A DNA stretch of 64,000 bases from Pseudomonas farris (GCF_019145235.1 NZ_JAHSTV010000007.1:186001-250000); one strand, 5' to 3'; shown: positions 50,463 through 59,354, counted from the stretch's first letter. The notes: a model not told the origin generated them from the sequence alone. Numbers and translations: made by a program.

Positions 50463-51572
50463 ATGAGTACTGCCGAGCCCATCCTGCTCACCCCCGGCCC
50501 ATTGACCACATCGAGCCGCACCCGTCAGGCAATGATGGTCGACTGGGGCTCATGGGATGACCGCTTCAACCAACTGACCGCCAGCCTCTGCGAACAACTG
50601 CTGACGATCATCAACGGCGGCGACAGCCATCACTGCGTGCCGTTGCAAGGCAGCGGCACGTTCGCGGTCGAAGCGGCCATCGGCACACTGGTGCCTCGCG
50701 ACGGTAAAGTGCTGGTATTGATCAACGGCGCCTACGGCAAACGCCTGGCGAAAATCTGCGAAGTACTCGGCCGTTCGTTCAGCACCTTCGAAACCGCCGA
50801 AGACGAACCGACCACCGCCGCCGACGTCGACCGCCTGCTGAAGGCCGATGCCAGCATTACCCACGTCGCGCTGATTCACTGCGAAACCAGCACCGGCATC
50901 CTCAACCCGCTGGCGGAAATCGCCCACGTTATCGAGCAACACGGCAAACGCCTGATCATCGACGCCATGAGTTCGTTTGGCGCCCTGCCGATCGACGCCC
51001 AAGACGTGCCATTCGACGCACTGATCGCCGCCTCGGGCAAATGCCTGGAAGGTGTGCCGGGGATGGGCTTCGTCTTTGCGCGCAAAGAAGCGCTGGCCAA
51101 TGCCGCCGGTAACTCGCACTCACTGGCGATGGACTTGTTTGACCAGCACACCTACATGGCCAAGACCGGCCAATGGCGCTTCACCCCGCCGACCCACGTG
51201 GTCGCGGCGCTGCACGAAGCGCTGCTGCAATACAACGAAGAAGGCGGCTTGCCCGCACGGTATCAGCGCTACGCCAATAACTGCCAGGTGCTGCTCGATG
51301 ACATGGCCAAACTGGGGCTGCGCAGCTTCCTGCCCGCCGCGATCCAGGCGCCGATCATCGTCACCTTCCACGCGCCGAAAGACCCGCGCTATCAGTTCAA
51401 GGAATTCTACGAGCGGGTCAAGGCCAAGGGGTTCATCCTCTACCCCGGCAAACTGACCCAGGTCGAAACCTTCCGCGTCGGCTGCATCGGCCACGTCAAC
51501 CAGGCCGAAATGCACGCAGCGGTGGCGGCGGTCGCCGAGGTGCTGTGCGAGATGGAAGTACTCGACATCTGA
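50463..51572 (+). CDS. phnW: 2-aminoethylphosphonate-pyruvate transaminase
   Basis: PhnW transfers the amino group of 2-aminoethylphosphonate to pyruvate, giving phosphonoacetaldehyde and alanine. The 369-residue class V PLP enzyme begins with LLTPGPLTTSSRTRQAMMVD, a family hallmark. It carries LPLQ-like GSGTFAVEAAIGTLVP and the PLP lysine in AASGKCLEGVPGMGFVFARK. The start at MSTAEPILLT follows GAGGACAC. PhnX is next on the same strand, after a REP pair. Confidence 0.94.
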   Translation: MSTAEPILLTPGPLTTSSRTRQAMMVDWGSWDDRFNQLTASLCEQLLTIINGGDSHHCVPLQGSGTFAVEAAIGTLVPRDGKVLVLINGAYGKRLAKICEVLGRSFSTFETAEDEPTTAADVDRLLKADASITHVALIHCETSTGILNPLAEIAHVIEQHGKRLIIDAMSSFGALPIDAQDVPFDALIAASGKCLEGVPGMGFVFARKEALANAAGNSHSLAMDLFDQHTYMAKTGQWRFTPPTHVVAALHEALLQYNEEGGLPARYQRYANNCQVLLDDMAKLGLRSFLPAAIQAPIIVTFHAPKDPRYQFKEFYERVKAKGFILYPGKLTQVETFRVGCIGHVNQAEMHAAVAAVAEVLCEMEVLDI

Positions 51573-51588
51573 TTCACCCCCAATCCCT

Positions 51589-51676
51589 GTGGGAGCGGGC
51601 TTGCTCGCGAAAGCGGACTGACATTCAACATTGATGTCGACTGACACACCGCCTTCGCGAGTAAGCCCGCTCCCAC
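51589..51676. repeat. Inverted REP pair between phnW and phnX
   Basis: GTGGGAGCGGGCTTGCTCGC at 51589 and an inverted copy ending at 51676 (one base different, GTAAGCCC) sit inside the phnW-phnX unit and could uncouple their mRNA levels. Confidence 0.9.
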
Positions 51677-51722
51677 CAAAAGCAGCTCCCCTATTAGCCA
51701 GTTGCCACAGGATTTGATCACC

Positions 51723-52550
51723 ATGAACTATACAAACCCAATCAAACTCCAAGCCGCCATCCTCGACTGGGCCGGCACCGTGGTCGACTTCGGTTCTTTC
51801 GCCCCGACGCAGATTTTTGTCGAAGCCTTCGCCGAGTTCGACGTCCAGGTTTCCATCGAAGAAGCCCGCGGGCCGATGGGCATGGGCAAGTGGGACCACA
51901 TTCGTACCCTGTGCGATCAGCCGCAAGTCGCCGAGCGTTATCGCCAAGTGTTCGGTCGCACTCCGACCGACGATGACGTCACCGCCATTTACAAACGCTT
52001 CATGCCGCTGCAGATCGAAAAAATCGCCGAACACTCGGCCCTGATTCCGGGCGCCCTGGACACCATCGACAACCTGCGCCAGCAAGGGATCAAGATCGGC
52101 TCGTGCTCCGGCTACCCGAAACAGGTCATGGACAAAGTCGTCGAACTGGCCGCCACCAACGGCTACGTCGCCGATCACGTGGTCGCTACCGACGAAGTGC
52201 CCAACGGCCGCCCATGGCCGGCTCAGGCACTGGCCAACGTGATTGCCCTGGGCATCGACGACGTCGCGGCCTGCGTGAAGATCGACGACACCGTGCCGGG
52301 CATTCTCGAAGGTCGCCGCGCCGGCATGTGGACCGTGGCATTGATTTGCTCCGGCAACGCGCTGGGCCTGGACTACGAAGGCTATCGCGCCCTGGGCAGC
52401 GATAAACTGGCCAGCGAACGCAAGCGCATTCACGCGATGTTCGAAGGCTCGCGGCCGCACTACATGATCGACACCATCACCGACTTGCCCGAGGTGATCG
52501 CCGACATCAACAAGCGCTTGGCCAAGGGCGAGATGCCGCAAACCGACTGA
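51723..52550 (+). CDS. phnX: Phosphonoacetaldehyde hydrolase (phosphonatase)
   Basis: PhnX hydrolyses the C-P bond of phosphonoacetaldehyde to acetaldehyde and phosphate. The 275-residue HAD enzyme has the nucleophile motif ILDWAGTVVDFG near residue 13, the cap-domain GPMGMGKWDHIRTL containing the Schiff-base lysine region, and IGSCSGYPKQVMDK and IDDTVPGILEGRRAGMW as HAD motifs 2 and 4. AGGA precedes the ATG at 51723. A good terminator follows. Confidence 0.95.
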   Translation: MNYTNPIKLQAAILDWAGTVVDFGSFAPTQIFVEAFAEFDVQVSIEEARGPMGMGKWDHIRTLCDQPQVAERYRQVFGRTPTDDDVTAIYKRFMPLQIEKIAEHSALIPGALDTIDNLRQQGIKIGSCSGYPKQVMDKVVELAATNGYVADHVVATDEVPNGRPWPAQALANVIALGIDDVAACVKIDDTVPGILEGRRAGMWTVALICSGNALGLDYEGYRALGSDKLASERKRIHAMFEGSRPHYMIDTITDLPEVIADINKRLAKGEMPQTD

Positions 52551-52575
52551 TTACACCTCTCGCTTCATAAAAAAG

Positions 52576-52608
52576 CGCCAGCTCCTTTAACGGAACTGGC
52601 GTTTTTTT
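52576..52608 (+). terminator. Rho-independent terminator after phnX
   Basis: CGCCAG and CTGGCG (with extra TCC/GGA pairing inside) form a stem ended by seven T. Confidence 0.92.
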
Positions 52609-52740
52609 GTGGCCGATCACTTGATCCAGAGCATTGAACAGCCCCTTTACCTCAGGCAAACCCACCAAACAGGATTACAGTTAACCCCACGCCGTCGAAC
52701 AAGAACGGTGACTTCAGACCAGACCTGTGAGGAACGCCGT

Positions 52741-53289
52741 ATGCCCTGGAAGAATTCAGAATCACGCTACAGCACCGTATCGATCGCGCTGCACTGGTTG
52801 ATGCTGGTGCTGCTAATAGTGGTTTACGCCTGTATCGAATTACGCGGGATATTCCCCAAGGGCAGCGGCGGCCGGACGCTGATCAAAGAAGCCCACTTCA
52901 TGCTCGGCCTGACGGTGTTCGTGCTGGTCTGGCTACGGCTGTTCGCCCGCAGCCTGGGACCGGCACCGCAGATCTTCCCCGCCTCCCCTCGCTGGCAAAC
53001 CCTGCTCGCCAAACTGATGCATTGGGCCCTGTATATTTTCATGATCACCATGCCGATTCTGGGCTGGCTGATTACCAGCGCCGAGGGGCATCAGGTGATG
53101 TTCTATGGCATCGATCTGCCGTTGCTGATGGAAGAAAACAAACCGCTGGCCAAGCAACTTGAGGGCTGGCATGTGCTCGGCGGGACGATCGGCTATTGGC
53201 TGATCGGGCTGCACGCCGTGGCCGGGCTTTATCACCACTATGTGGTGCGCGATAACACCTTGTTGCGGATGGTGCCCAAGCGCGGTTGA
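52741..53289 (+). CDS. Cytochrome b561-family protein
   Basis: A 182-residue four-helix membrane cytochrome b (CybB-like). Candidate haem-ligating histidines lie in STVSIALHWLMLVLL, KEAHFMLGLTVFVLV, MHWALYIFMITMPILGW and GLHAVAGLYHHYVV. Start at MPWKNSES is behind GAGGAACG; the long upstream frame crosses the phnX terminator. It is a paralogue of the cytochrome at 30307 but stands alone without a peroxidase partner. Confidence 0.9.
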   Translation: MPWKNSESRYSTVSIALHWLMLVLLIVVYACIELRGIFPKGSGGRTLIKEAHFMLGLTVFVLVWLRLFARSLGPAPQIFPASPRWQTLLAKLMHWALYIFMITMPILGWLITSAEGHQVMFYGIDLPLLMEENKPLAKQLEGWHVLGGTIGYWLIGLHAVAGLYHHYVVRDNTLLRMVPKRG

Positions 53290-53315
53290 GCCAGGTTACC
53301 GAAACCACCGATCCC

Positions 53316-53448
53316 TGTGGCGAGGGGGCTTGCCCCCGTTGGGCTGCGAAGCGGCCCCATAATCTGTGACCGTGTCGAGCCTGACACACCGCATTTTTAG
53401 GTTTTGGGACTGCTGCGCAGTCCAACGGGGGCAAGCCCCCTCGCCACA
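53316..53448. repeat. Inverted REP pair overlapping the end of the desulfhydrase gene
   Basis: TGTGGCGAGGGGGCTTGCCC at 53316 and the inverted copy ending near 53448 enclose a partly palindromic centre. The right arm overlaps the last codons of the convergent gene at 53397. Confidence 0.88.
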
Positions 53449-54374
53449 AAGGTGTGTGAACTGAAACCCCGGCGGCCCTGCAAGCCGCCGGTGTGGATGA
53501 AGATCAAGCGCGTGCCCCGGGCAAATTTACCCGCCTCGACTTGCTGCTTGAGCGCCAGCAGCGCTTTGCCGGTGTACAGCGGTTCGAGGGGAATGCCGCT
53601 GGCCTGTTCAGTGTGCTCGATGAATGCAAGCAACGGCGGATCGACTTTGGCAAAACCGCCACGGCTGGCGTCCAGCAGTTCATAGGCGGGATCGATCAGA
53701 CCGGCCTCCTGCACAATCCTCTCGACCTGCTGCACTACGCCGTGATCGTCAGGCACCGCCAACGCGCCATACACCGGATGTTCGCCCGCCTCGGCCAGAA
53801 CCAGCCCGGCCAGGGTGGTGCCCGTTCCGCAGGCCAGCCACCAGCCGTCGTAGTGGCTCCAGCCCAGACCGCTCAATTGCTCGCAGGCCAGAGTCACCAA
53901 CTGCCCGCAACCCTTCGCCCCAAGCAAGCCGCCACCACCTTCCGGCACTGGATGTAGCTCAGGGTATTGCTCCCGCCATGGCTGCCAGAAGCCCGGTTCG
54001 TGCCGCGCTCGATAACCGCCATAACCCAACCAATGCAAGTGCATGCCGAACACTTGCAAGTCCTTCACCGTCGGGGTGTCTTGCGGATGCCCGCGCAGCA
54101 GGCCGACCGTGGTGAAACCGAAGCGTTTGCCTGCAGCGGCCAATGCATGGAGATGGTTGGAATGAGCACCGCCCAGGCTGATGATGCCTTGGGCGCCGCT
54201 CTGGTCGGCGGCTTTCAGGTGTTCGATGAGTTTGAACCACTTGTTGCCACTGATCAGCGGGTCAATCTGGTCCAGACGCAGGATGGCTACTTCGATGCCG
54301 GCAGTGGTGAGCCAGTCGAGGTGAAGGGATTCGAGAGGGGCCTGGGGGAGCCAGTTTGTTGGTGGGGAAAGCAT
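53397..54374 (-). CDS. D-cysteine desulfhydrase/ACC deaminase-like PLP enzyme
   Basis: A 325-residue PLP-dependent enzyme of the tryptophan-synthase-beta-like fold. The cofactor lysine lies in DPLISGNKWFKLIEHL, SLGGAHSNHLHALAAAGKRF binds the substrate carboxylate, and WWLACGTGTTLAGLVL is the phosphate-binding loop. Members act on D-cysteine or 1-aminocyclopropane-1-carboxylate; the two are not separable by eye. The start at MLSPPTNW is preferred. The last 16 or so residues (from VARGLAPVG) are translated from a REP element, which also provides the stop, a likely late extension of the C-terminus. Confidence 0.85.
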   Translation of the reverse strand: MLSPPTNWLPQAPLESLHLDWLTTAGIEVAILRLDQIDPLISGNKWFKLIEHLKAADQSGAQGIISLGGAHSNHLHALAAAGKRFGFTTVGLLRGHPQDTPTVKDLQVFGMHLHWLGYGGYRARHEPGFWQPWREQYPELHPVPEGGGGLLGAKGCGQLVTLACEQLSGLGWSHYDGWWLACGTGTTLAGLVLAEAGEHPVYGALAVPDDHGVVQQVERIVQEAGLIDPAYELLDASRGGFAKVDPPLLAFIEHTEQASGIPLEPLYTGKALLALKQQVEAGKFARGTRLIFIHTGGLQGRRGFSSHTFVARGLAPVGLRSSPKT

Positions 54375-54428
54375 TGGCGCCTGATCGTTCTCAGATAGAG
54401 CCCGCATTCTAGTCGCTCAAAGGAACCC

Positions 54429-54519
54429 ATCGCGAGCAGGCTCGCTCCCACATTGGATTTGCGTCGGTCACAAAATACGTGAACACCACAAAACCTGTGG
54501 GAGCGAGCCTGCTCGTGAT
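54429..54519. repeat. Inverted REP pair (REPIN), GAGCC variant
   Basis: ATCGCGAGCAGGCTCGCTCC at 54429 and the inverted copy ending at 54519 lie between the desulfhydrase start and the fadH stop. Confidence 0.88.
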
Positions 54520-54545
54520 GGCCATTGGCACCTTAAACCTGCGTA

Positions 54546-56585
54546 TTACAACTCAGCCGCCAACCGCGAACCCTGGTTGATCGCGCGCTTGGCATCCAGC
54601 TCCGCCGCCACGTCCGCGCCGCCGATCAAATGCACGTTCTGCCCGGCCGCAATCAGACCGTCCTGCAACTCACGCAACGGATCCTGTCCGGCGCAGATCA
54701 CGATGTTATCCACCGGTAGCACCTGCGGTTCGCCGCTTTCGCCGATGCGGATGTGCAGGCCTTCGTCGTCGATCTTCAGGTACTCGACGCTGTTGAGCAT
54801 CTGCACCTGCTTGTTCTTAAGTCCCGTGCGGTGAATCCAGCCAGTGGTTTTGCCCAGACCGTCGCCGACCTTGGATTTCTTGCGTTGCAGCAGGAACACT
54901 TCGCGGGCCGGCGCATGCGGCTCAGCCTTGACTCCCGCAACACCGCCGCGCGCTTCGAGGTGTGTATCGATGCCCCACTCCTTCCAGAACGCTTCGCGGT
55001 CCTGACTGGTGGCCACGCCCTCGTGAACGAGGAATTCCGACACGTCGAAACCGATACCACCGGCGCCGATCACCGCGACGCGCTTGCCCACCGGTTTGCG
55101 TTCGAGGATCACGTCCAGGTAACTCAGCACCTTGGCGTGTTCGACGCCCGGAATCGCCGGCACCCGTGGGGCAATGCCGGTCGCCAGGATGATCTCGTCG
55201 TAACCGCCCTCGACCAGCTGCGCCACATCCACACGAGTGTTCAGGCACAGCTCGACGTGGGTGGTCTGCAATTTGCGGTTGAAGTAACGCAGGGTTTCGA
55301 AGAACTCTTCCTTGCCAGGTACACGCTTGGCGATGTTGAACTGGCCGCCGATTTCGCTGGCCGAATCGAACAACGTCACCTGATGACCACGTTCAGCAGC
55401 CACGGTCGCGGCGGACAGCCCTGCGGGGCCGGCACCGACCACGGCGATTTTCTTGATCTGCTGCACCGGCAGGTAATTGAGCTCGGTTTCATGGCAGGCC
55501 CGCGGGTTCACCAGGCAACTGGTCAACTTGCCGCCAAAGGTGTGATCCAGGCATGCCTGGTTGCAACCGATACAGGTGTTGATTTCATCGCCACGCCCGG
55601 CCGCAGCCTTGTTGACGAAATCCGGGTCGGCGAGGAACGGCCGTGCCATGGACACCATGTCGGCATCGCCTTCGGCCAGAATCTGCTCGGCGACTTCCGG
55701 GGTGTTGATGCGGTTGGTGGTGATCAGCGGAATATTCACCGAGCCACGCAGTTTGGCCGTGACCTTGCTGAACGCCGCACGCGGTACTTTGGTGGCGATG
55801 GTCGGAATCCGCGCTTCGTGCCAGCCGATGCCGGTGTTGATAATCGTCGCACCGGCCTGCTCGATGGCCTTGGCCAATTGCACGATCTCTTCCCAGCTGC
55901 TGCCGCCTTCCACCAGATCAAGCATCGACAGGCGGAAGATAATGATGAAGTTCGGGCCGACCGCTTCGCGCACCCGGCGGACGATTTCTACCGGCAGGCG
56001 CATGCGGTTTTCGTAAGCGCCGCCCCAGCGGTCAGTTCGATGGTTGGTGTGGGCCGCAAGGAACTGGTTAATGAAATAACCTTCGGAGCCCATGATCTCG
56101 ACGCCGTCGTACTCGGCTTTTTGCGCCAGGGTCGAACAAGTGACGAAATCGCTGATTTGTTTCTCGATGCCTTCCTCGTCCAGCTCTTTAGGCTTGAACG
56201 GGTTGATCGGCGCCTGGATCGCGCTCGGTGCCACCTGTTTCGGGCTGTAGGCATAACGCCCGGCATGAAGAATCTGCATGCAGATCTTGCCGCCCGCCTC
56301 GTGCACCGCTCGGGTGACGATCAGGTGCTTGAGGGCTTCTTCCTCGGTGGTGAGTTTGGCCGCGCCGGAGTAAACCCCGCCCTCATCGTTCGGGCCGATA
56401 CCGCCGGTAACCATCAGGCCTACACCGCCACGGGCACGCTCGGCGAAATACGCCGCCATGCGCTCGAAACCGCCGGGCTTTTCCTCAAGGCCCGTGTGCA
56501 TCGAGCCCATCAGGGTGCGGTTGCGCAACGTGGTAAAACCCAGGTCCAGCGGGGCCAACAGGTGCGGGTAATGAGCGGCGGCCAT
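54546..56585 (-). CDS. fadH: 2,4-dienoyl-CoA reductase (NADPH)
   Basis: FadH reduces 2,4-dienoyl-CoA during oxidation of unsaturated fatty acids. The 679-residue flavo-iron-sulfur enzyme has an N-terminal old-yellow-enzyme TIM barrel (about 1-370, LMGSMHTGLEEKPGGFERMA, QILHAGRYAY and GSEGYFINQFLAAHTNHRTD). The [4Fe-4S] ligands lie in CIGCNQACLDHTF and TSCLVNP. Two dinucleotide domains follow (KIAVVGAGPAGLSAATVAAE and RVAVIGAGGIGFDVSEFL). Start at MAAAHYPHL is preferred over four codons more. It is monocistronic. Confidence 0.95.
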   Translation of the reverse strand: MAAAHYPHLLAPLDLGFTTLRNRTLMGSMHTGLEEKPGGFERMAAYFAERARGGVGLMVTGGIGPNDEGGVYSGAAKLTTEEEALKHLIVTRAVHEAGGKICMQILHAGRYAYSPKQVAPSAIQAPINPFKPKELDEEGIEKQISDFVTCSTLAQKAEYDGVEIMGSEGYFINQFLAAHTNHRTDRWGGAYENRMRLPVEIVRRVREAVGPNFIIIFRLSMLDLVEGGSSWEEIVQLAKAIEQAGATIINTGIGWHEARIPTIATKVPRAAFSKVTAKLRGSVNIPLITTNRINTPEVAEQILAEGDADMVSMARPFLADPDFVNKAAAGRGDEINTCIGCNQACLDHTFGGKLTSCLVNPRACHETELNYLPVQQIKKIAVVGAGPAGLSAATVAAERGHQVTLFDSASEIGGQFNIAKRVPGKEEFFETLRYFNRKLQTTHVELCLNTRVDVAQLVEGGYDEIILATGIAPRVPAIPGVEHAKVLSYLDVILERKPVGKRVAVIGAGGIGFDVSEFLVHEGVATSQDREAFWKEWGIDTHLEARGGVAGVKAEPHAPAREVFLLQRKKSKVGDGLGKTTGWIHRTGLKNKQVQMLNSVEYLKIDDEGLHIRIGESGEPQVLPVDNIVICAGQDPLRELQDGLIAAGQNVHLIGGADVAAELDAKRAINQGSRLAAEL

Positions 56586-56794
56586 CGGTAACTCCACAAC
56601 GAGCGATCACGGAAAAAGTGCAGGAGCTCTTCGGCCCCCGTCAGTCATGTTCGACAGACTAAGAGTCGCACTGCTGTCACTCAATGACCGTAACTGACAA
56701 CTTATTGATCCAAATGTGCAGCGCCCCTTGGCAAGCGCGGGCATGAGCCCTACCCTAGTCGCGAACCCTGCACACGGCCGTTGACTGTTTCCCC

Positions 56795-57925
56795 ATGCGC
56801 AAACTTTTGTACCTGACCCTCTCCATGGCGTTGATCGCCGCCCTCACGACCTACGCCATGTGGGCCGCGGACCGTCCGGTGGGTCATTACCTGTCGGACC
56901 TGCGCATCAGTCTCGCGGTCGATCAGGGCACTCCCGCCGATCGCGGCAATCTTCTGGGTATCCAGCCCGAGTTGTTCCCCACCGATTATCAAAGCCCCGA
57001 ACGCTTGCACCGCAAGCTCGCGGCCTACTTGCAGAAGGCTCAGGATCAAGGCCTGCTGAATGAAAAAACCATCGTCGTACTGCCCGAACATGTCGGCACC
57101 TGGCTGATGATCAGCGGCGAAAAAGACGAGTTGTACCAGGCCGCTACGCTCAAGGAAGCCATGAACTGGTTGGCGGTGAGCAACCCGTTGCAGTTCATCC
57201 GCGCCCTGATCAGCGCCGAGGGCGGTAGCCGTCTCGACGATGCGCACTTGCGGATGAAAGCCAAGAAAATGGCCAGGGATTATCAGGCACTGTTCGGCGG
57301 CCTGGCGAAAGACTTCCACGTGACGCTGGTGGCGGGTTCCATCGTGTTGCCCGAGCCGAGTATCAGCGATGGCACCCTGAAGATTGGCCGCGGTGCCCTG
57401 TACAACAGCAGCGTAGTGTTCGGTCGCGATGGTTTGCCGATCGGCCAGCCTCAGCGGCAAATGCACCCGACTTTCGCTGGACGCGACACTGTCGAAGCCA
57501 ATTCCGAGCACACGATCAACGTCGTCGATACACCGCCCGGACGCCTGGGCGTGCTGATCGGCAGCGACAGTTGGTATCCGGACAACTATCGCAAACTCGA
57601 CGATCAAGGCGCGCAACTGGTGGCGGTCCCGGCGTTCGTCGTCGGACACGGGTCTTGGGATCAACCGTGGCCTGGCTACAAAGGCCAGTCCACGCCGAAC
57701 TCTGTGAGCCTCAAAGCTGGCGAACTCAGTGAAGGTCAGGCCTGGCATCGGCTGACGCTGATCGCCCAACCGTCCGGCAGCCAGGCCATCGCCGGTATGA
57801 GCGTGTTCCTGCGCGGTCAGTTCTGGGACAAGGGCAGCGCCGGTCAGAGCTTCCTCAGCAGCAACGGGCAACAATTCGCCGACGGCGATGCCCGGGGCGC
57901 GCGTTTGCTGAACCTCTGGCTGTAA
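56795..57925 (+). CDS. Nitrilase-fold protein lacking the catalytic Cys and Lys
   Basis: A 376-residue carbon-nitrogen hydrolase-like protein with an N-terminal membrane segment or signal (about 4-24, LLYLTLSMALIAALTTYAMW). The nitrilase glutamate appears kept (VVLPEHVGTW, Glu98). The lysine position reads PQRQMHP (Gln222) where Y-x-K-x-H is expected, and the nucleophile elbow reads GVLIGSDSWYPDN, so the Cys of ICxD is Gly256. It should therefore be inactive as a nitrilase or amidase and might bind a ligand instead. It precedes an AraC regulator by four bases and probably forms an operon with it. Confidence 0.8.
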   Translation: MRKLLYLTLSMALIAALTTYAMWAADRPVGHYLSDLRISLAVDQGTPADRGNLLGIQPELFPTDYQSPERLHRKLAAYLQKAQDQGLLNEKTIVVLPEHVGTWLMISGEKDELYQAATLKEAMNWLAVSNPLQFIRALISAEGGSRLDDAHLRMKAKKMARDYQALFGGLAKDFHVTLVAGSIVLPEPSISDGTLKIGRGALYNSSVVFGRDGLPIGQPQRQMHPTFAGRDTVEANSEHTINVVDTPPGRLGVLIGSDSWYPDNYRKLDDQGAQLVAVPAFVVGHGSWDQPWPGYKGQSTPNSVSLKAGELSEGQAWHRLTLIAQPSGSQAIAGMSVFLRGQFWDKGSAGQSFLSSNGQQFADGDARGARLLNLWL

Positions 57926-57929
57926 GCCG

Positions 57930-58970
57930 ATGAAACCGCAGCCGATGCGTCTCGGGGATTTGTCGGTGGGCTTTGTCCATAGCCTGGCCGACGCCGTGCG
58001 CAGCCATGGCCTGGACCCACAACCACTGCTTGAACAATACGGCCTCGATGCCGCACGGCTGGCCGAAGCCGGCGCCCGTCTCTCGATCCCGCGCTACATG
58101 CGCCTGGGTCACGGCGCCATTCAACTGACCGACGACCCGGCATTGGGTTTGCGCATGGGCCAGCTCAGTCGCCTGAGCCAGGCCGGCCTGGCCGGAGTCA
58201 CCGCCGCCCAAGCCCCCACCGTGCGGGAAGCGGCGCGCTGCCTGATTCGCTTCGAAGCACTGTACGGCTCCAACTATCGCGGCCAGTCAAGCTTTCACGA
58301 AGACGCCCAAGGTGCCTGGCTGCGGTTCTATTCCATCAGCCCCTACAACGCCTACAACCGCTTCGTGGTGGATTCGATCATCGCCGGCTGGTTGCAGCAA
58401 TTATCCAGCGTAAGCCCTGCCCCGCTACGCGCTGAACGGATCGAGATCGAATTCCAGGCGCCGGATTACCGCGAGGCATACGCCGTGCTGGGGGATTGTC
58501 CGATTCAGTTTGGCGCCGAACAGAACCAACTGCGCCTGAGCCTGGACAGCCTCGCCCAGCGCAACCCGGAGCACTGCCCGAGCACCTGGCGGCACCTGCT
58601 GCAACTGTGTGAACGGGAACTGGAGCAACTGACACGCACCCGCAGCCTGCGTGAACGCATCACTCAGTTACTGGGGCCGTTGCTCAATGGTGGTCGGGAG
58701 CCCGACCTGGAAGAAGTGGCGGCACGCCTGAAGCTGCCAACTTGGACGTTGCGTCGCAAACTCGCCGAGGAAGGCACGCAATTTCGTGCAATTCTCAACG
58801 ATACACGCCGCGACCTCGCCATGACCTACATCCGCGACACCGAACTGGCGTTCGGGGAAATCGCCTACCTGCTGGGTTTTGCCTCAGCCGAAGCCTTCCA
58901 ACGGGCCTTCAAACGCTGGAACGGCCAGACCCCCGGCGAGTTTCGCCGCAGTCATCGCCAATCCGCGTAA
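57930..58970 (+). CDS. AraC-family regulator, OruR/GbdR-unrelated arabinose-binding-like type
   Basis: A 346-residue regulator with an N-terminal ligand domain of the PF12625 type (about 20-205; LSIPRYMRLGHGAIQLTDDP and TVREAARCLIRFEALYGSNY). A C-terminal AraC double helix-turn-helix follows (about 240-340; EEVAARLKLPTWTLRRKLAE and ELAFGEIAYLLGFASAEAFQ then RAFKRWNGQTPGEFRR). The OruR/ArgR-like branch is the closest I recall. It is four bases behind the nitrilase-like gene, which may bind or modify its inducer; that is a guess. Confidence 0.88.
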   Translation: MKPQPMRLGDLSVGFVHSLADAVRSHGLDPQPLLEQYGLDAARLAEAGARLSIPRYMRLGHGAIQLTDDPALGLRMGQLSRLSQAGLAGVTAAQAPTVREAARCLIRFEALYGSNYRGQSSFHEDAQGAWLRFYSISPYNAYNRFVVDSIIAGWLQQLSSVSPAPLRAERIEIEFQAPDYREAYAVLGDCPIQFGAEQNQLRLSLDSLAQRNPEHCPSTWRHLLQLCERELEQLTRTRSLRERITQLLGPLLNGGREPDLEEVAARLKLPTWTLRRKLAEEGTQFRAILNDTRRDLAMTYIRDTELAFGEIAYLLGFASAEAFQRAFKRWNGQTPGEFRRSHRQSA

Positions 58971-59010
58971 GGTTAGGGGGCGCGGCGGGGAAACTAATTG
59001 AGAACGCCCC

Positions 59011-59097
59011 CTAAAGCTCGGTAGCGTCTTCGGCCGGTTCCAGCGGGTCCAGTTCAAACGCCTGATACTCGAGCAGTTCTTCTTGATAATCGTCCAT
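59011..59097 (-). CDS. 28-residue acidic small ORF
   Basis: An ATG-started ORF of 28 codons, very acidic (nine Asp/Glu, no Lys or Arg). It begins MDDYQEELLEYQAFELDPLE and ends in ATEL. Codons are GC3-biased, as in real genes here. A purine-rich stretch (GATGGGGG) lies upstream, and the stop abuts a hairpin (AGGGGGCG at 58975 with CGCCCCCT at 59005). No family is known to me. It could be a genuine microprotein or a chance frame in a 384-base gap. Confidence 0.45.
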   Translation of the reverse strand: MDDYQEELLEYQAFELDPLEPAEDATEL

Positions 59098-59354
59098 TAT
59101 TAAACCCCCATCGCTTGTTGAAAAAATCGTCTGAATAAATGACTAGTGCCCTGAGCATAAAGTGCCCGCATGAAAGAAAAATGACGCGGGTATGACACTA
59201 CGTCGCTACTGAATAAAACGTATTAGGTGGTCAGGAATTTATCACAGGATTTTTTCGATACGAGCTGCAGGAATACGGCTCGATTTGATGTGGATCAATC
59301 TTGAAAGGTGTTACGGGATCGGAGTCGTCTGACCCGATCCGTAACATCAGCCTT

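Noticed and set aside
54753..56591. 612-codon ORF on the plus strand
   Set aside because: It is antisense to fadH, whose iron-sulfur and dinucleotide motifs are unmistakable.
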